A stretch of DNA of 64,000 bases from Deltaproteobacteria bacterium RIFCSPHIGHO2_01_FULL_43_49 (GCA_001798075.1 MGRG01000008.1:124001-188000); one strand, 5' to 3'. Positions 15,548-26,195 are shown, counted from the first letter of the stretch. The notes: a model not told the origin generated them from the sequence alone. Made by a program: numbers and translations.

Positions 15548-18500
15548 CTACCAGACTCCCACATTAAGGCTAGTAGTTGTGGTTCTGTCTATTGAATCGT
15601 AAGCGGTCACTTCAATGACATAATAGGTGGTTGTTCCGAAAGTGCCATAGAGCTTGGTGAAGACCTTGGAACCTGAGCAACTTGATACATCGCCGCAAGA
15701 GGTTGTATAGGTTTCAAGGACAGTACTGCTGCCGCTTTTCTTGAGATTAAAGACAATTTGACGAATTGGGAAACCGTAGGTGCCATTCTTTGAAGCACTC
15801 GCGCTGATATTATAGGAGCGATCGCCGCCCCAGAAACTTGTTCCATCATGATAGGTGATGGTTGATAGAGGAGGTGGTGAATCATAGATTTTGAACTGAA
15901 CCTTCTGCTCAGTGGAGGTGGCCCCCTTGGGATCAGACCCTTGGACATAGACGTCAAAGATTCCGTAACTGCCACTGCCAGCAACAGCAGAAGTCGGGGT
16001 CCAGCTGTATTTATCGGTATAGCCGAAAAGCGTAGGACTTATCCAGGATCCGGACCCCGAATACGAATTGAAGGTGCTGCGGATAACTTTAACTGTTACT
16101 TTCTCCCCATCGGGATCCATGCCATTCACATGGAATCCAGCTGGTTTAAGCTCACTCCCTACTACGAGGGTTTTTTCTAGCGAAATAGTTGGTTTTTGAT
16201 TTACGTCAGAAACGCTGATTGGAACGCTCGCGGCAGCACTGCTTAAGGAGGCATCTTTAGCAGTCATACTTGCGGTATAACTTCCGGATTGAAGATTAGT
16301 AGGGGTCCATGTGATAGAACAATCGGTATTCCAGGTGGCTCCCGATGGTAGTGAAGAGAAAGTACAAGTGGTTGGATCGTTATCGGGATCATTAACATAG
16401 AGTGTTTTTAGAGCGACAGTTTTGGAAGTCATCTCTACAAAAGATTGCGTTGCAATGGCGCTGATGGTTGGGGCACGATTTTTATTATTTACGGTGATTG
16501 CAACCGATTTGGGATCGGAGGACAAACCCGCACTATCCATGACAGTAATGCTGGCATTCACTGTGACGGTAGGATTCGCTGTTCCAGCAACAGTATAGGC
16601 CGGTGTTCCACTGATGACGCAATTACTAATGCTAAGACCCGCTGGCAGGCCGGTCGCAGAACAGGTAAAGGTTGTTGGTCCGTCGGGATCGGCTGCACTG
16701 ACAGCCACAGGGGCCATTGCGGTTCCTTCAGTCAGGGTTGGGATATAAATGGAACCGACAATCGGTTTTTGATTTGTGTTTGCTATTGTAATACTAAATT
16801 GTGTTGGCTGAGAGTTCAAACCGTCACTATCCTTTACGGATACGCTAACTGTATATGTTCCAGCCGATGTGAAGGAAGGCTTGCCACTAATTGAGCAACC
16901 ATTTTGTACCAACCCTGATGGCAAACCAGTGATGGGATTACAGGTATAGATATCCCCATCAGGATCGGTAGCGCTAATCGTAATGGCAGCAATATCTTGG
17001 CCTTCGGAAGCACTTACATTTGCCATTGCATTGACAACAGAGGCTCTGTTCACATTATTGACAGTTACGTAGAAATTCCCCGTGGTATTCAAGGAGGGAT
17101 TGCCCGAATCGACCACTATGATGCTCACCATATAAGAACCTGCATCTTGATAGCTTGGTGTCCAAATCAGTGAAGAAGAACTCAGCTCTGAACAACTGAT
17201 ACTCGCCGGGCTTGTGATTGGCAAGCCGCTGATTGTGCAGTTGAGGGTGTCTCCATCTGGATCACTGACCGTGATGGGGACCATGAGTGTTTGTCCCTCG
17301 GATGTGATCTGATCGAAAATATAATCGATGTAGGGCGGTTTATTGATCTGTTTGACGGTGAGGCTCACATTTTTTGTGTCGCAAGCATTCATGGAGTCAC
17401 AGACTTTTAAATTCAAAGAAACGACCTCGTCGATTCTGACCTCTGCTGCGGCGAGTGTTACAATATTGTTTGCGATTGATAAACCCGATTGATAGGAAAC
17501 GGGAGCAGCTTCAAAACTCCATTGAAGTGTTTGTCCTTCGGGATCGGAAGCACTCGCAATTTGTAGAGAACTATTTTCATTCATTACCTGACCTTGTGCT
17601 GCCAAAAGCTGAATTTGAGGCAAGCCATTTAATTTTCTAATCGCAGCCAAATTCCTTTCTATCGCTTCTCTTTCCTCCACAATCTGAGTGGCTGCTAAGG
17701 CGCTCTCAAAAAGGGCAAATGCCTCACCAATATTTTCTTTTTCCCAATAAGCCAATGCCTGCAAGGCAAGACATCTTGTTTTCAGCGAATCGATGTTGAA
17801 GTTACAAGCCTGTTGAGCTGCCTGAATGGCAGCATCAAATTGGCCCAGCGCAATATAATCGCTGGCCAGTTGCAGTTGCAATTCGACCTTTTCTTGATCG
17901 GTGGTTGCTGGTTTGAATTCGATGTAGAATGGCTCTGCTTTAATTTCACCTAAAGCCAAAGCCTCTGCTCCCGATTTGTTTTGAACAAAGGCATTAGCCG
18001 GATCGAAATAGGCGGTAACCTTGTAGATACCGGAATTTGCAAAAGTGCTTTCAAGAAATTCCCACGCTGCTTCGCTTCCCGTTGGTGTCAAGACAGTTTC
18101 CTGGCCCACTGTTTTTGCCGGCAAGACGGCATTTGGCTGCAATATGGTGCCATCGGCGCCGGCAATTTCAAAGCGGACTTTGCCAGCCCAAATGCCTGCT
18201 TGAGTAAAGGTCAAGGGGTTATCAGCATCAACCGGTTTGCCAGAAAGGCTCGCGTTGATGGGGACTATAGGACTTCCGAGATAACGCAATAAACTTCCGC
18301 TGCCAGCCAAACCGATGATGGGGGCTTTATAGACATTGACTTCCACTTTTTGGCTGATTTTGATACCCGAAAGATCCCCCACGAAAAATTCAAAATGATA
18401 GGTTCCCTCGGGTGCAGAAACGACATCCCATTTGAACTCGCCGGTGCTTTGATTCATAGTCATGCCGGTGGCATTTGGGACATCATGTGTAAAGGAATAT

Positions 18501-20935
18501 TTCAAAACTTCGCATGGATCTTCATCTTTTGCAGGGACTCCGATCGTCAGAACTTCTCCATTTGCCGTCTGAATTTCGGGCCCGGCAGCAGCCATCCAAA
18601 GGGGTGGGGTGTTGGCCTGGGCGGTCATTGTGACATTCAGGGTCTTTTTTGCAATGACATCGTCCCAGCAATAGAAGCCAAAGTCATAGATGGTACCTGC
18701 AGGTCCGACGGTGGAGATTTCATGTTCCCCCAAACGATAGGTGCCTGTTATGTTCCATCTGTATGTAGAGGCAAGTTCTATAGGACTATATCCAATGTTC
18801 CAGCTGTTTTGGAGATTGTTGTTAAAATCTGGGCACTCAAGCGTAAATTTGCCAGGGCGATTTTCGATCCAAACAGGACACATTGATGAAAAAATAACTC
18901 TAGGGCCGGTTGTGTCACTGCTGATCGTGACTCCACCCGTGGGTGTTGAAGCAGCTGTTGGTGTTGGCTCCGTTGTCGTCGTTGGGGATGTTGGCGTTGT
19001 AGAAGTAGTTCCTGAAGTTGTGGTCGATGTTCCAGAGGTCTGCGTGTCGGTCGTTGCGGTAGAAGTCACTGCCGATCCCAGAGGAGTCGCTGCAATACTA
19101 TATGCAATTCCAGAAGAAGAAAGGGTTCCGGGATATTGGTTGGGGGTGTTTGCCGGAGTGAAATCAGCTGGTGTGATGGCGCTGTCGTAGACCTCTACAT
19201 CCCCTTTGGTCTCATCGAGTCTCCAATGGGCAACGAGACCTGGTTCCTTCTCCGATAATTTTGCACTCATACTGGCCTTGATCTCATCAGCACTACGCGC
19301 CAAATTCCAAACGCGGATCTCATCCAATTCTCCTTTGAAGAAACGACTACTGTCATCAATCGATTTTCCAATCCAGATCTCTTTGATGTTTGTCATATCG
19401 AGAGGTGTGGTAATCGTTGCCTGGCTGGGTCTATTCGGGGTAACAGCGACATCGGTCCCCAGAACGCCATCGACATAAAGCGAAACCGTGTTGTTCACCC
19501 CATCAATCACACAGGCTACATGATGCCATTTACCATCCTTATAAGGGACACCACCCACCCAGTTGCCTCCGTAGCAACTGATCCAGCCATTATGCAGGTA
19601 GAGATGAAAATGTTTTTTGGAGGGATCGGTACTTGCGTTCCTTTGGTCTCCTACCACCATGCCGCCCCACTGGCCGGCTCCACTGAAAGTTTCACTACTC
19701 TTGAAACGGGCTTCAACCGTTAGGCTCTTGGAACTACTGAAGCGAGAGCCGATCGCTTTAGGGACATGAATGTTGCCGGCCACGCCGTCAAAACTCATCC
19801 CCACATTGTCACTTACATTAAAGGAATACAATTTGGGCGTGGTGGCCAAGGCCTCTTTCGGCAAGTAGTAAGTCCCTTGAGCATCCGTAATTTCAAAATA
19901 ATAGTCATAGTGTTTTCCTGCTGTCTGTGCAGCAAGAATTTCCGAAATAAATTGCTGTGTTCCTGAAACGGGAACCATGTCAACGGATTGGAGAGCTTCA
20001 TTATCAATTTTGTATTTTAGTTTGACGCTGTTATCGATAGGGGTCACATCCCCAGAGAGCAAAAGAGAGATGGGATAGTTATTTACGGTATCAGCAGTGT
20101 CTCCCAAAGGGGTGTGAGCGGCGATGGCAATATTAGGATCAGTATCTAGTCCCAAGGATACAACGCCTTTATATTGGCCATTCCAATTATTGGGGCCGTT
20201 GTCCACTGTCGGGGGAGGTACCCCGTCCGGAGAGATCTGGGATGTCTTTTCATCTAGTTTCCAATAACCAATCAAACCCGATTCGTTTCCTTTGAGTGTT
20301 ATATCTTTGGTTAACGCAATCTGATCTGGGGAGCGCACCACATTATAGATTCGCACCTCATCCACAAGTCCCTCGTATTGCCCGCCATACCAGTTCTTCC
20401 AACCACTACCGATTAAAAAGGTCTGAATCAAAGAGAGGTTAAGGGGTGTAGTTGCACTCTTTTGCCCGACTAGTAGTCCATCAACATATAAACTGTTGTT
20501 TGCCCCATCGATGACCGCTACCACATGATGCCATTGTTGTTCGAAGCTTGGATTATTGGGATCTTTATAAAGAGGTCCAACGATTTCAGCACCCCCGTTA
20601 AAGTAAATTTTATTGCGTCGTAAGTAGAGATGAAAATTGAGTTTGCTGCCGGCACCCGTATCGTCGAGGGAGGCCGTATTCAGACCGGAGACAAGCCCAT
20701 GCCACAAATCATTAGCAGAAGTATCCATGGAACTTTTGAACCTAGCTTCAACAGTCAGTTTGCTGGTGAGTTTGGGACCGATCGCAGCGTTTGTCACTTG
20801 AACGGCACTGGTTCCCGATATGGGGTCCGGCACAAATTGCACAGACTTGTTTTGAGATGCGTCAAAACTGAGGCTTTGAGTTGCGAGGACCAACCCCAAA
20901 GTGAAAAACCCCAAAATTTTAAAATAACCTCTCAT
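15548..20935 (-). CDS. Giant secreted protein with two LamG domains, TPR-like insert and cadherin/Ig-like repeats
   Basis: 1795 residues with a signal peptide (FFTLGLVLATQSLSF). Two LamG/concanavalin-type domains lie at about 25-245 and 385-610, each with WHHVxxVIDG, LYVDG and DEVRIYN-like signatures. A Thr/Ser/Pro linker follows, then Ig-like domains (NTPPLWMAAAG). A helical TPR-like stretch (LASDYIALGQFDAAIQAAQQ...) lies near 1020-1120. After it come at least six repeats starting xNxxPxI and holding SDPDGDT, typical of cadherin-like or He_PIG domains. It likely binds glycans or cells. T2SS export is possible. The TPR inside a surface protein is unusual. Confidence 0.82.
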   Translation of the reverse strand: MRGYFKILGFFTLGLVLATQSLSFDASQNKSVQFVPDPISGTSAVQVTNAAIGPKLTSKLTVEARFKSSMDTSANDLWHGLVSGLNTASLDDTGAGSKLNFHLYLRRNKIYFNGGAEIVGPLYKDPNNPSFEQQWHHVVAVIDGANNSLYVDGLLVGQKSATTPLNLSLIQTFLIGSGWKNWYGGQYEGLVDEVRIYNVVRSPDQIALTKDITLKGNESGLIGYWKLDEKTSQISPDGVPPPTVDNGPNNWNGQYKGVVSLGLDTDPNIAIAAHTPLGDTADTVNNYPISLLLSGDVTPIDNSVKLKYKIDNEALQSVDMVPVSGTQQFISEILAAQTAGKHYDYYFEITDAQGTYYLPKEALATTPKLYSFNVSDNVGMSFDGVAGNIHVPKAIGSRFSSSKSLTVEARFKSSETFSGAGQWGGMVVGDQRNASTDPSKKHFHLYLHNGWISCYGGNWVGGVPYKDGKWHHVACVIDGVNNTVSLYVDGVLGTDVAVTPNRPSQATITTPLDMTNIKEIWIGKSIDDSSRFFKGELDEIRVWNLARSADEIKASMSAKLSEKEPGLVAHWRLDETKGDVEVYDSAITPADFTPANTPNQYPGTLSSSGIAYSIAATPLGSAVTSTATTDTQTSGTSTTTSGTTSTTPTSPTTTTEPTPTAASTPTGGVTISSDTTGPRVIFSSMCPVWIENRPGKFTLECPDFNNNLQNSWNIGYSPIELASTYRWNITGTYRLGEHEISTVGPAGTIYDFGFYCWDDVIAKKTLNVTMTAQANTPPLWMAAAGPEIQTANGEVLTIGVPAKDEDPCEVLKYSFTHDVPNATGMTMNQSTGEFKWDVVSAPEGTYHFEFFVGDLSGIKISQKVEVNVYKAPIIGLAGSGSLLRYLGSPIVPINASLSGKPVDADNPLTFTQAGIWAGKVRFEIAGADGTILQPNAVLPAKTVGQETVLTPTGSEAAWEFLESTFANSGIYKVTAYFDPANAFVQNKSGAEALALGEIKAEPFYIEFKPATTDQEKVELQLQLASDYIALGQFDAAIQAAQQACNFNIDSLKTRCLALQALAYWEKENIGEAFALFESALAATQIVEEREAIERNLAAIRKLNGLPQIQLLAAQGQVMNENSSLQIASASDPEGQTLQWSFEAAPVSYQSGLSIANNIVTLAAAEVRIDEVVSLNLKVCDSMNACDTKNVSLTVKQINKPPYIDYIFDQITSEGQTLMVPITVSDPDGDTLNCTISGLPITSPASISCSELSSSSLIWTPSYQDAGSYMVSIIVVDSGNPSLNTTGNFYVTVNNVNRASVVNAMANVSASEGQDIAAITISATDPDGDIYTCNPITGLPSGLVQNGCSISGKPSFTSAGTYTVSVSVKDSDGLNSQPTQFSITIANTNQKPIVGSIYIPTLTEGTAMAPVAVSAADPDGPTTFTCSATGLPAGLSISNCVISGTPAYTVAGTANPTVTVNASITVMDSAGLSSDPKSVAITVNNKNRAPTISAIATQSFVEMTSKTVALKTLYVNDPDNDPTTCTFSSLPSGATWNTDCSITWTPTNLQSGSYTASMTAKDASLSSAAASVPISVSDVNQKPTISLEKTLVVGSELKPAGFHVNGMDPDGEKVTVKVIRSTFNSYSGSGSWISPTLFGYTDKYSWTPTSAVAGSGSYGIFDVYVQGSDPKGATSTEQKVQFKIYDSPPPLSTITYHDGTSFWGGDRSYNISASASKNGTYGFPIRQIVFNLKKSGSSTVLETYTTSCGDVSSCSGSKVFTKLYGTFGTTTYYVIEVTAYDSIDRTTTTSLNVGVW

Positions 20936-20939
20936 AAAA

Positions 20940-23429
20940 TTACGGTCCTATAATTTGTTGTAGTTCCGCGTCGCTCCAGTCTTTGATCCGGATTTGCTCA
21001 AAGCACGATTTCCCGTTTCCGCTCTCCGTTGGATTTTGACTGTATTGATTTAAGTCGCCATAGGTAAAAAGTTGGGAGATGTCAGCGCCGGTGGCCTGGC
21101 TCGCCGCGATTTCATTATATTGGAACTCTTGTGAGGGAGGAGGCACACGCATCGCGCAAGTATCATCGCCAAGTCCAAGTCTATCTTCTGGGGGGGTTGG
21201 ATTATAATCATGGTGATGTGGTTCTCCTATGGCATGGCCCAGTTCATGTTTTACAAGAAATTTGTTTTTTTCTTTGAGAATGTTGGCCAGAATGGCTTCA
21301 GGAGGTACCCCAGGCATTTTTTTCTCAAATTGTTTTTTTAGATTCTGTTTAAAATCAGCTTTCGTTAGAAAGGTACTAATATTGACGTAGTCAACAACTC
21401 GTGGGTTAAGGGCATTTCTTTGTTTTTCCTTTAATTTTGTAGCTAGTGAGGGGGAGGGTTCATTCCACCCGTCAAAAAAGATGGCCTTAAAAGCGGCAAC
21501 ATCCTTCGTAACATGCAACGCGTGCTGGCGGGGACTGGACGAGTTAGAATTGATCCATCGCAGATCATCATGGCTGACAACTTTGTTGCAAACCCAAACC
21601 GCACCCAATGTGCATTGTTTTATTTGCAAAGGCGTTTGTACCATTGCAGATCCATTCATCGCTAGAGAGTTTAGAATAGGCTGAACGTTTATCTTTGCCG
21701 GATTCTCGTCAGAGTGGTAACCAAAATAATTGGCTAATTGAAAGGGATCATATACAAAAAGATCCTTTGTTTTGTATGGGTCTGTGGACTGACGCCAAAC
21801 GATTTTATTTTCAGTGACATTGGTCACAAAACCGCGATATTCATCGTAAGCCGTTAGCCCGTCACCGGGGCTTGTCTGTCCTTGAACTCCCTCATAATCC
21901 CAATTCCATGCAAGAGAGAATGCCGGATCTGTTGACAGTCCCATCGCTTCTTCCCAACCATCGGCCATTAAATTGTTATTTTTATCGAGAGGGATATCGA
22001 TGGCATTGTTTTCAAATTCGAATCCTATTAAGCTGGCACGATCACTGTTACCCAAATCTTTGCTGTTGGAAGGGCCGACAACTTTGACTTCCACGACTAT
22101 ATGGCCGTAGGCTCCATAGTCATAGGACTGCACCAGAAAGGGGGCCTCCACTTTCTTTTCATAACTCTTCAATCCCGTGATTTTTAATTCGTCTCTATTG
22201 GGTGAAAGGACATAGGTTGTGCCCGCCGGGGGTGTAAAACCTCCATCCAAAGGATGGGCTAATTTAAGATCAGGAGAATTATCCGTGCTGTTGGGAGGCC
22301 AGTTTGTGCAAATCCCTCTTTCCTTACTGCAGATCAGTGTAATGGTGACATCCGCAACATCTTCTTCGCTGCTGGTTACAAAGTAGACATAAAATAACAA
22401 AGAATTTCCAGGTTTGCCCGGGATGAGACTTGCCTGAGGTCGCCATTGTCTATAAACGGTTGGTCCAGTTTCAACAGCAGCCGAGAGGTTGTCACAGGCA
22501 TCTCCCTTTCCATCTTTGTCGGAGTCTTTTTGATCATTGTTGGCAACGAAGATGCAATTGTCACACGCATTCCCTTTGGAATCGCCATCCGAGTTGCTCT
22601 GATCCGAATTGGATTTGGTAATACAATTATCTTTGGAATCGGGAACGACGTCATTATCTGTATCAATGGCGCTTTCTGGTGGAGAGTAGGGAATCAAAAT
22701 CCAATCGGCAAAGCCATTAATGCCTGTTGTCGGTTCATTAAAAGTTATCTGATCCGAGATGATCGTTTGATTTTGAGTATAGGTTCCTTGTTTGCCCCCA
22801 CCAGAAATGCCCGGAAGTGTGATATCAATACGATATGAGTAAAACCCCTCTGCATCCGTTGGCCAATATCCTATTGCCGGCTTGTCTTTGGATCTAGCAG
22901 TACAAGTAACATTACTACCTGGACCGGCAGCTCCAGTATAAATAGGGGCTCTTAAGAAATAATTTCCTTTGGAAGCATCCAAACTTAATTCAAGGCCGTC
23001 AAAGCCACAATTCTTGTATTCCAATGCAGTTAATTCAGAGGTTTTATCTTCAGCTGTGACATCCTTGCATTTAACAGAGGCTTTTGGATTGCCCGTGAGG
23101 TTGATCTCCAGTGGATTGCCAGGTTGTGAAAGAATATTAAGGTATAGTTTAAGGTTCGTAAAAGTGATGGTGCATGAATCGTAATCGAATGGATAAGTTG
23201 GCGCTATGCTCGGAAATTCTGCATAGTAGTTAAGCTCTTTAGCCATCCAACCAGGATAAACACCAAGATCCCACTTTTTAGTTTCTAAATTGTAAGCATT
23301 TGTTGGAATATAATAGTCCAATACTTGTTGTGATGTTTGAGCAAAGAGAGGGCGACTCCCGAGAAGCAAAATAAAGAGGCCGAAAATAGTCGTATAATAT
23401 ATAATTTTTCGATACATATTTATCCCCAT
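20940..23429 (-). CDS. Secreted metzincin-type zinc metalloprotease with thrombospondin type 3 repeats
   Basis: 829 residues with a signal peptide (YTTIFGLFILLLGSRPLFA). About residue 728 starts HELGHAIGEPH, a full HExxHxxGxxH zinc site of metzincins. CAMR about 35 residues later may be the Met-turn. Residues near 250-310 are Asp-rich thrombospondin type 3 units (DTDNDVVPDSKDNC, DGDSKGNACDNC) that bind calcium. It is the first gene of a five-gene operon and stops 4 bases before the LamG gene. The ATG at 23417, behind GGGGA, is an alternative start. The substrate is unknown; secretion by the T2SS is inferred. Confidence 0.8.
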   Translation of the reverse strand: MGINMYRKIIYYTTIFGLFILLLGSRPLFAQTSQQVLDYYIPTNAYNLETKKWDLGVYPGWMAKELNYYAEFPSIAPTYPFDYDSCTITFTNLKLYLNILSQPGNPLEINLTGNPKASVKCKDVTAEDKTSELTALEYKNCGFDGLELSLDASKGNYFLRAPIYTGAAGPGSNVTCTARSKDKPAIGYWPTDAEGFYSYRIDITLPGISGGGKQGTYTQNQTIISDQITFNEPTTGINGFADWILIPYSPPESAIDTDNDVVPDSKDNCITKSNSDQSNSDGDSKGNACDNCIFVANNDQKDSDKDGKGDACDNLSAAVETGPTVYRQWRPQASLIPGKPGNSLLFYVYFVTSSEEDVADVTITLICSKERGICTNWPPNSTDNSPDLKLAHPLDGGFTPPAGTTYVLSPNRDELKITGLKSYEKKVEAPFLVQSYDYGAYGHIVVEVKVVGPSNSKDLGNSDRASLIGFEFENNAIDIPLDKNNNLMADGWEEAMGLSTDPAFSLAWNWDYEGVQGQTSPGDGLTAYDEYRGFVTNVTENKIVWRQSTDPYKTKDLFVYDPFQLANYFGYHSDENPAKINVQPILNSLAMNGSAMVQTPLQIKQCTLGAVWVCNKVVSHDDLRWINSNSSSPRQHALHVTKDVAAFKAIFFDGWNEPSPSLATKLKEKQRNALNPRVVDYVNISTFLTKADFKQNLKKQFEKKMPGVPPEAILANILKEKNKFLVKHELGHAIGEPHHHDYNPTPPEDRLGLGDDTCAMRVPPPSQEFQYNEIAASQATGADISQLFTYGDLNQYSQNPTESGNGKSCFEQIRIKDWSDAELQQIIGP

Positions 23430-23509
23430 TTGAAAGAAGCATATTTTGTGCCAAATTTTGTCAGATGGAGTAAAAATAAAGATTAGTAATTACAATGAGT
23501 TGCTTAGAC

Positions 23510-23582
23510 TGAGAATTCTGAAAATTCGTCAGATTCTCACTTTGATAGAAAATGAGTCAAAATTTTGACAAGGGTGTCAAAA
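23510..23582. promoter_or_regulatory. Two inverted repeats upstream of the metzincin operon
   Basis: The 245 bases between the protease gene and tRNA-Thr hold no gene. They contain TGAGAATTCTGA...TCAGATTCTCA (23510-23539) and TTTTGACA-AGGG-TGTCAAAA (23563-23582). Both are plausible regulator sites for the minus-strand operon starting at 23429. The second could alternatively be a weak terminator. Confidence 0.4.
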
Positions 23583-23674
23583 TAATGTCTGACCAATAAG
23601 TAGCGGCTACTTTCTGGTCTGAGTCGAGAGGGGGAATTGACAATGCAGACTGCCCGTGGCGGACCAGCTAATTG

Positions 23675-23747
23675 AGCCAACGGGCAGAATCGAACTGCCG
23701 ACCTACTCATTACGAATGAGTTGCTCTACCAGCTGAGCTACGTTGGC
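23675..23747 (-). tRNA. tRNA-Thr (anticodon CGT)
   Basis: Folds as a standard cloverleaf: acceptor GCCAACG/CGTTGGC, D arm GCTC-AGCTGGTA-GAGC, anticodon stem ACTCA/TGAGT with loop TTCGTAA, 5-base variable loop, and T arm GGCAG-TTCGATT-CTGCC. The anticodon CGT reads ACG (Thr). CCA is not encoded. It lies 6 bases downstream of the hppA stop. Confidence 0.95.
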
Positions 23748-23753
23748 GTCCGT

Positions 23754-26195
23754 TTACACCAATTGCTTAGCAGCATGAGCGTGAGAAGTCACGGAGTTCG
23801 TCGAAGTATTCGCCTTGATTCGCATGCCGTAGAAAGAGCGCCACACAAAAAAAGTGCCGATCAAAAAGAAGACCGCCCCAACCCATCTGACATAGGGTGC
23901 TGCCCCATCTGAAATCGCAATTTCGACCGCCAACAAACCAAACAGAGTGGTGAATTTGATGATCGGGTTCAAGGCTACAGAAGAAGTATCTTTGAAGGGA
24001 TCACCCACCGTGTCACCAACAACCATTGCTGTGTGCAGTGCCGTTCCCTTTTCTTTCATCTCCACTTCGACCAGTTTCTTGGCATTGTCCCATGCGCCGC
24101 CACCATTGGCCATGAAGATGGCTTGAAAAAGTCCGAACACCGCAATTGAAATGAGATAGCCGACAAAGAAAGTTGGGCTGAAACAGGCAAAGGCCAGTGT
24201 GAAGCAAAAGATCACGCCAAAAATATTAACCATTCCTGCTTGTGCATATTGTGTACAAATTTTCACCACTTCTTTGGAATCGTGAATTGAGGCTTTGGTA
24301 GAGCCCTCGAGTCGAATATTTTTTTTGATATACTCCACCGCTCGGTAGGCCCCTGTCGTCACCGCTTGCATGGAGGCCCCGGTGAACCAATAAATCACGG
24401 AACCGCCGCAGATAATCCCTAACAGAACATGGGGGTCAATAATGGAGAGCTCCGCCCCAATCTTTTCCCAGTGAAAATGTTCTTTCAAAAGCAAGATAAG
24501 CGAGAAGATCATTGTTGTCGCTCCTATTACCGCTGTGGCAATCAAGACCGGCTTGGCCGTTGCTTTAAAGGTGTTGCCGGCTCCGTCGTTCTCTTCCAAG
24601 AAATGTTTTCCTTTTACAAAATCGGGTTTGAAACCAAAATCTTTTTCAATTTCCTGACTGATATTTGGGGCTTGTTCAATGAGTGACAATTCAAAAATCG
24701 ACTGGGCATTGTCGGTCACTGGGCCGTAGCTATCCACCGCGATGGTAACAGGTCCCATTCCCAAAAGTCCAAAAGCAACCAAACCAAAAGCAAAAACGGT
24801 TGGGTATCCCATGTAGAGATCCAGTCCATGCTGGCTGGCAGTGTAGGCAACGAACATGAGGCCGATAATGGAAATCCCTTTCCAGAAGCAGCTGAAATTT
24901 CCTGCGATCAATCCAGAGAGAATTACCAATGAGGCCCCTCCCTCTTTTCCGGCATTCACAATTTCTTGAACATGTTTGGAATGACAGCTGGTGAAAACTT
25001 TTGTTAGCTCTGGAATGACGGCCGCTGCTAATGTCCCGCAACTAATAATGATGGAAAGAGTCAGCCAGAGGTTGCCGTAGTTGGCATGTAGCAAGAGGTA
25101 ACTCACTGCAAACGTCACACCAATCGAAATTAAAGAGGTCAGCCAAACCAGCTCTGTCAACGGAGCTTCAAAATTGAATTTATCTTTCTCTTTGAGGCGG
25201 GCGGCGGTAATCACACTGTTGAGTGTGTAGGAACCAATCGAGGTGAGAATCATGAGAACACGCATTGTAAAAATCCAGATGATGAAGTCCGATTTGAATT
25301 GAGGTATCACCGCCAACACGATGAAAGTGATGAGAGCCACACCGGTAACACCGTAGGTTTCAAAACCATCTGCTGTTGGTCCAACACTGTCGCCGGCATT
25401 GTCACCGGTACAGTCGGCGATCACGCCAGGGTTTCTGGCATCATCTTCTTTAATGTTGAAAACGATTTTCATCAGGTCGGAACCGATGTCGGCAATTTTG
25501 GTGAAGATACCACCGCAGATTCTCAATGCAGAAGCACCGAGCGATTCACCGATTGCAAAACCGATGAAACAGGATCCGGCTGCAGAAGGATCAACAAACA
25601 AAAGGATAGAAAGCATCATGATGAGCTCAATGCAAATCAACAAAACACCGATACTCATCCCTGCGCGTAGAGGAATTTTGGAGACCCAATAGGGTTTGCC
25701 ACGTAGTGATGCAAAAGCGGTGCGGCTGTTGGCCAGCGTGTTAATCCGGATTCCGAACCAGGCGACTGAAAAGGAGCCCAAAATACCGACGACAGACCAA
25801 CCAAGAATCAACAATACCCGTTGGAGCGGCATATGTTGCAAAGCAAAGAAATAATAGAAGATACAAGACCCAATGAAGAGTTCGAGAACAATCAGGAGCT
25901 TGCCTTGTTGAAAAAGATAGGTTTTACAGGTTTCATAAATGATATTAGAAACCTCTAACATCAGTTTGTGTGCTGGGAGTCTTTTGACTTTGATGTATTC
26001 AAAAAGGCCAAAAAGCATTCCCAAGATGCAGATTCCGAGTCCCCCATACATCAGGTCTTTTCCCAAAACTGTTTTTCCGAAGAGAAGGTATTGAGAAGTC
26101 AGCTCCGGCAGTTGAAGACTTGCCTCACCGGCAGCGAGTGAGAGTTGGGGAATCAACAAAATCCCTAAAAGGGCCAAACAAAACTTTTTAATCAT
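23754..26195 (-). CDS. hppA: Membrane-bound proton-translocating pyrophosphatase
   Basis: 813 residues from the ATG at 26195, chosen because AGGAGG stands four bases before it. About 16 membrane segments. The substrate-binding loops are present: ADCTGDNAGDSVGPTADGFETYG, and a later GDTVGDPFKDTSSVALN. The segment GNTFKATAK has Lys where potassium-independent enzymes have Lys and potassium-dependent ones Ala, so a K+-independent H+ pump is likely. It uses pyrophosphate to pump ions across the inner membrane. It is divergent from coaB. Confidence 0.93.
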   Translation of the reverse strand: MIKKFCLALLGILLIPQLSLAAGEASLQLPELTSQYLLFGKTVLGKDLMYGGLGICILGMLFGLFEYIKVKRLPAHKLMLEVSNIIYETCKTYLFQQGKLLIVLELFIGSCIFYYFFALQHMPLQRVLLILGWSVVGILGSFSVAWFGIRINTLANSRTAFASLRGKPYWVSKIPLRAGMSIGVLLICIELIMMLSILLFVDPSAAGSCFIGFAIGESLGASALRICGGIFTKIADIGSDLMKIVFNIKEDDARNPGVIADCTGDNAGDSVGPTADGFETYGVTGVALITFIVLAVIPQFKSDFIIWIFTMRVLMILTSIGSYTLNSVITAARLKEKDKFNFEAPLTELVWLTSLISIGVTFAVSYLLLHANYGNLWLTLSIIISCGTLAAAVIPELTKVFTSCHSKHVQEIVNAGKEGGASLVILSGLIAGNFSCFWKGISIIGLMFVAYTASQHGLDLYMGYPTVFAFGLVAFGLLGMGPVTIAVDSYGPVTDNAQSIFELSLIEQAPNISQEIEKDFGFKPDFVKGKHFLEENDGAGNTFKATAKPVLIATAVIGATTMIFSLILLLKEHFHWEKIGAELSIIDPHVLLGIICGGSVIYWFTGASMQAVTTGAYRAVEYIKKNIRLEGSTKASIHDSKEVVKICTQYAQAGMVNIFGVIFCFTLAFACFSPTFFVGYLISIAVFGLFQAIFMANGGGAWDNAKKLVEVEMKEKGTALHTAMVVGDTVGDPFKDTSSVALNPIIKFTTLFGLLAVEIAISDGAAPYVRWVGAVFFLIGTFFVWRSFYGMRIKANTSTNSVTSHAHAAKQLV

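Noticed and set aside
16445-16894. 149-codon plus-strand frame in the LamG/Ig gene
   Set aside because: It is Cys/Gly/Arg-rich and antisense to Ig-like repeats; it mirrors their codon pattern.
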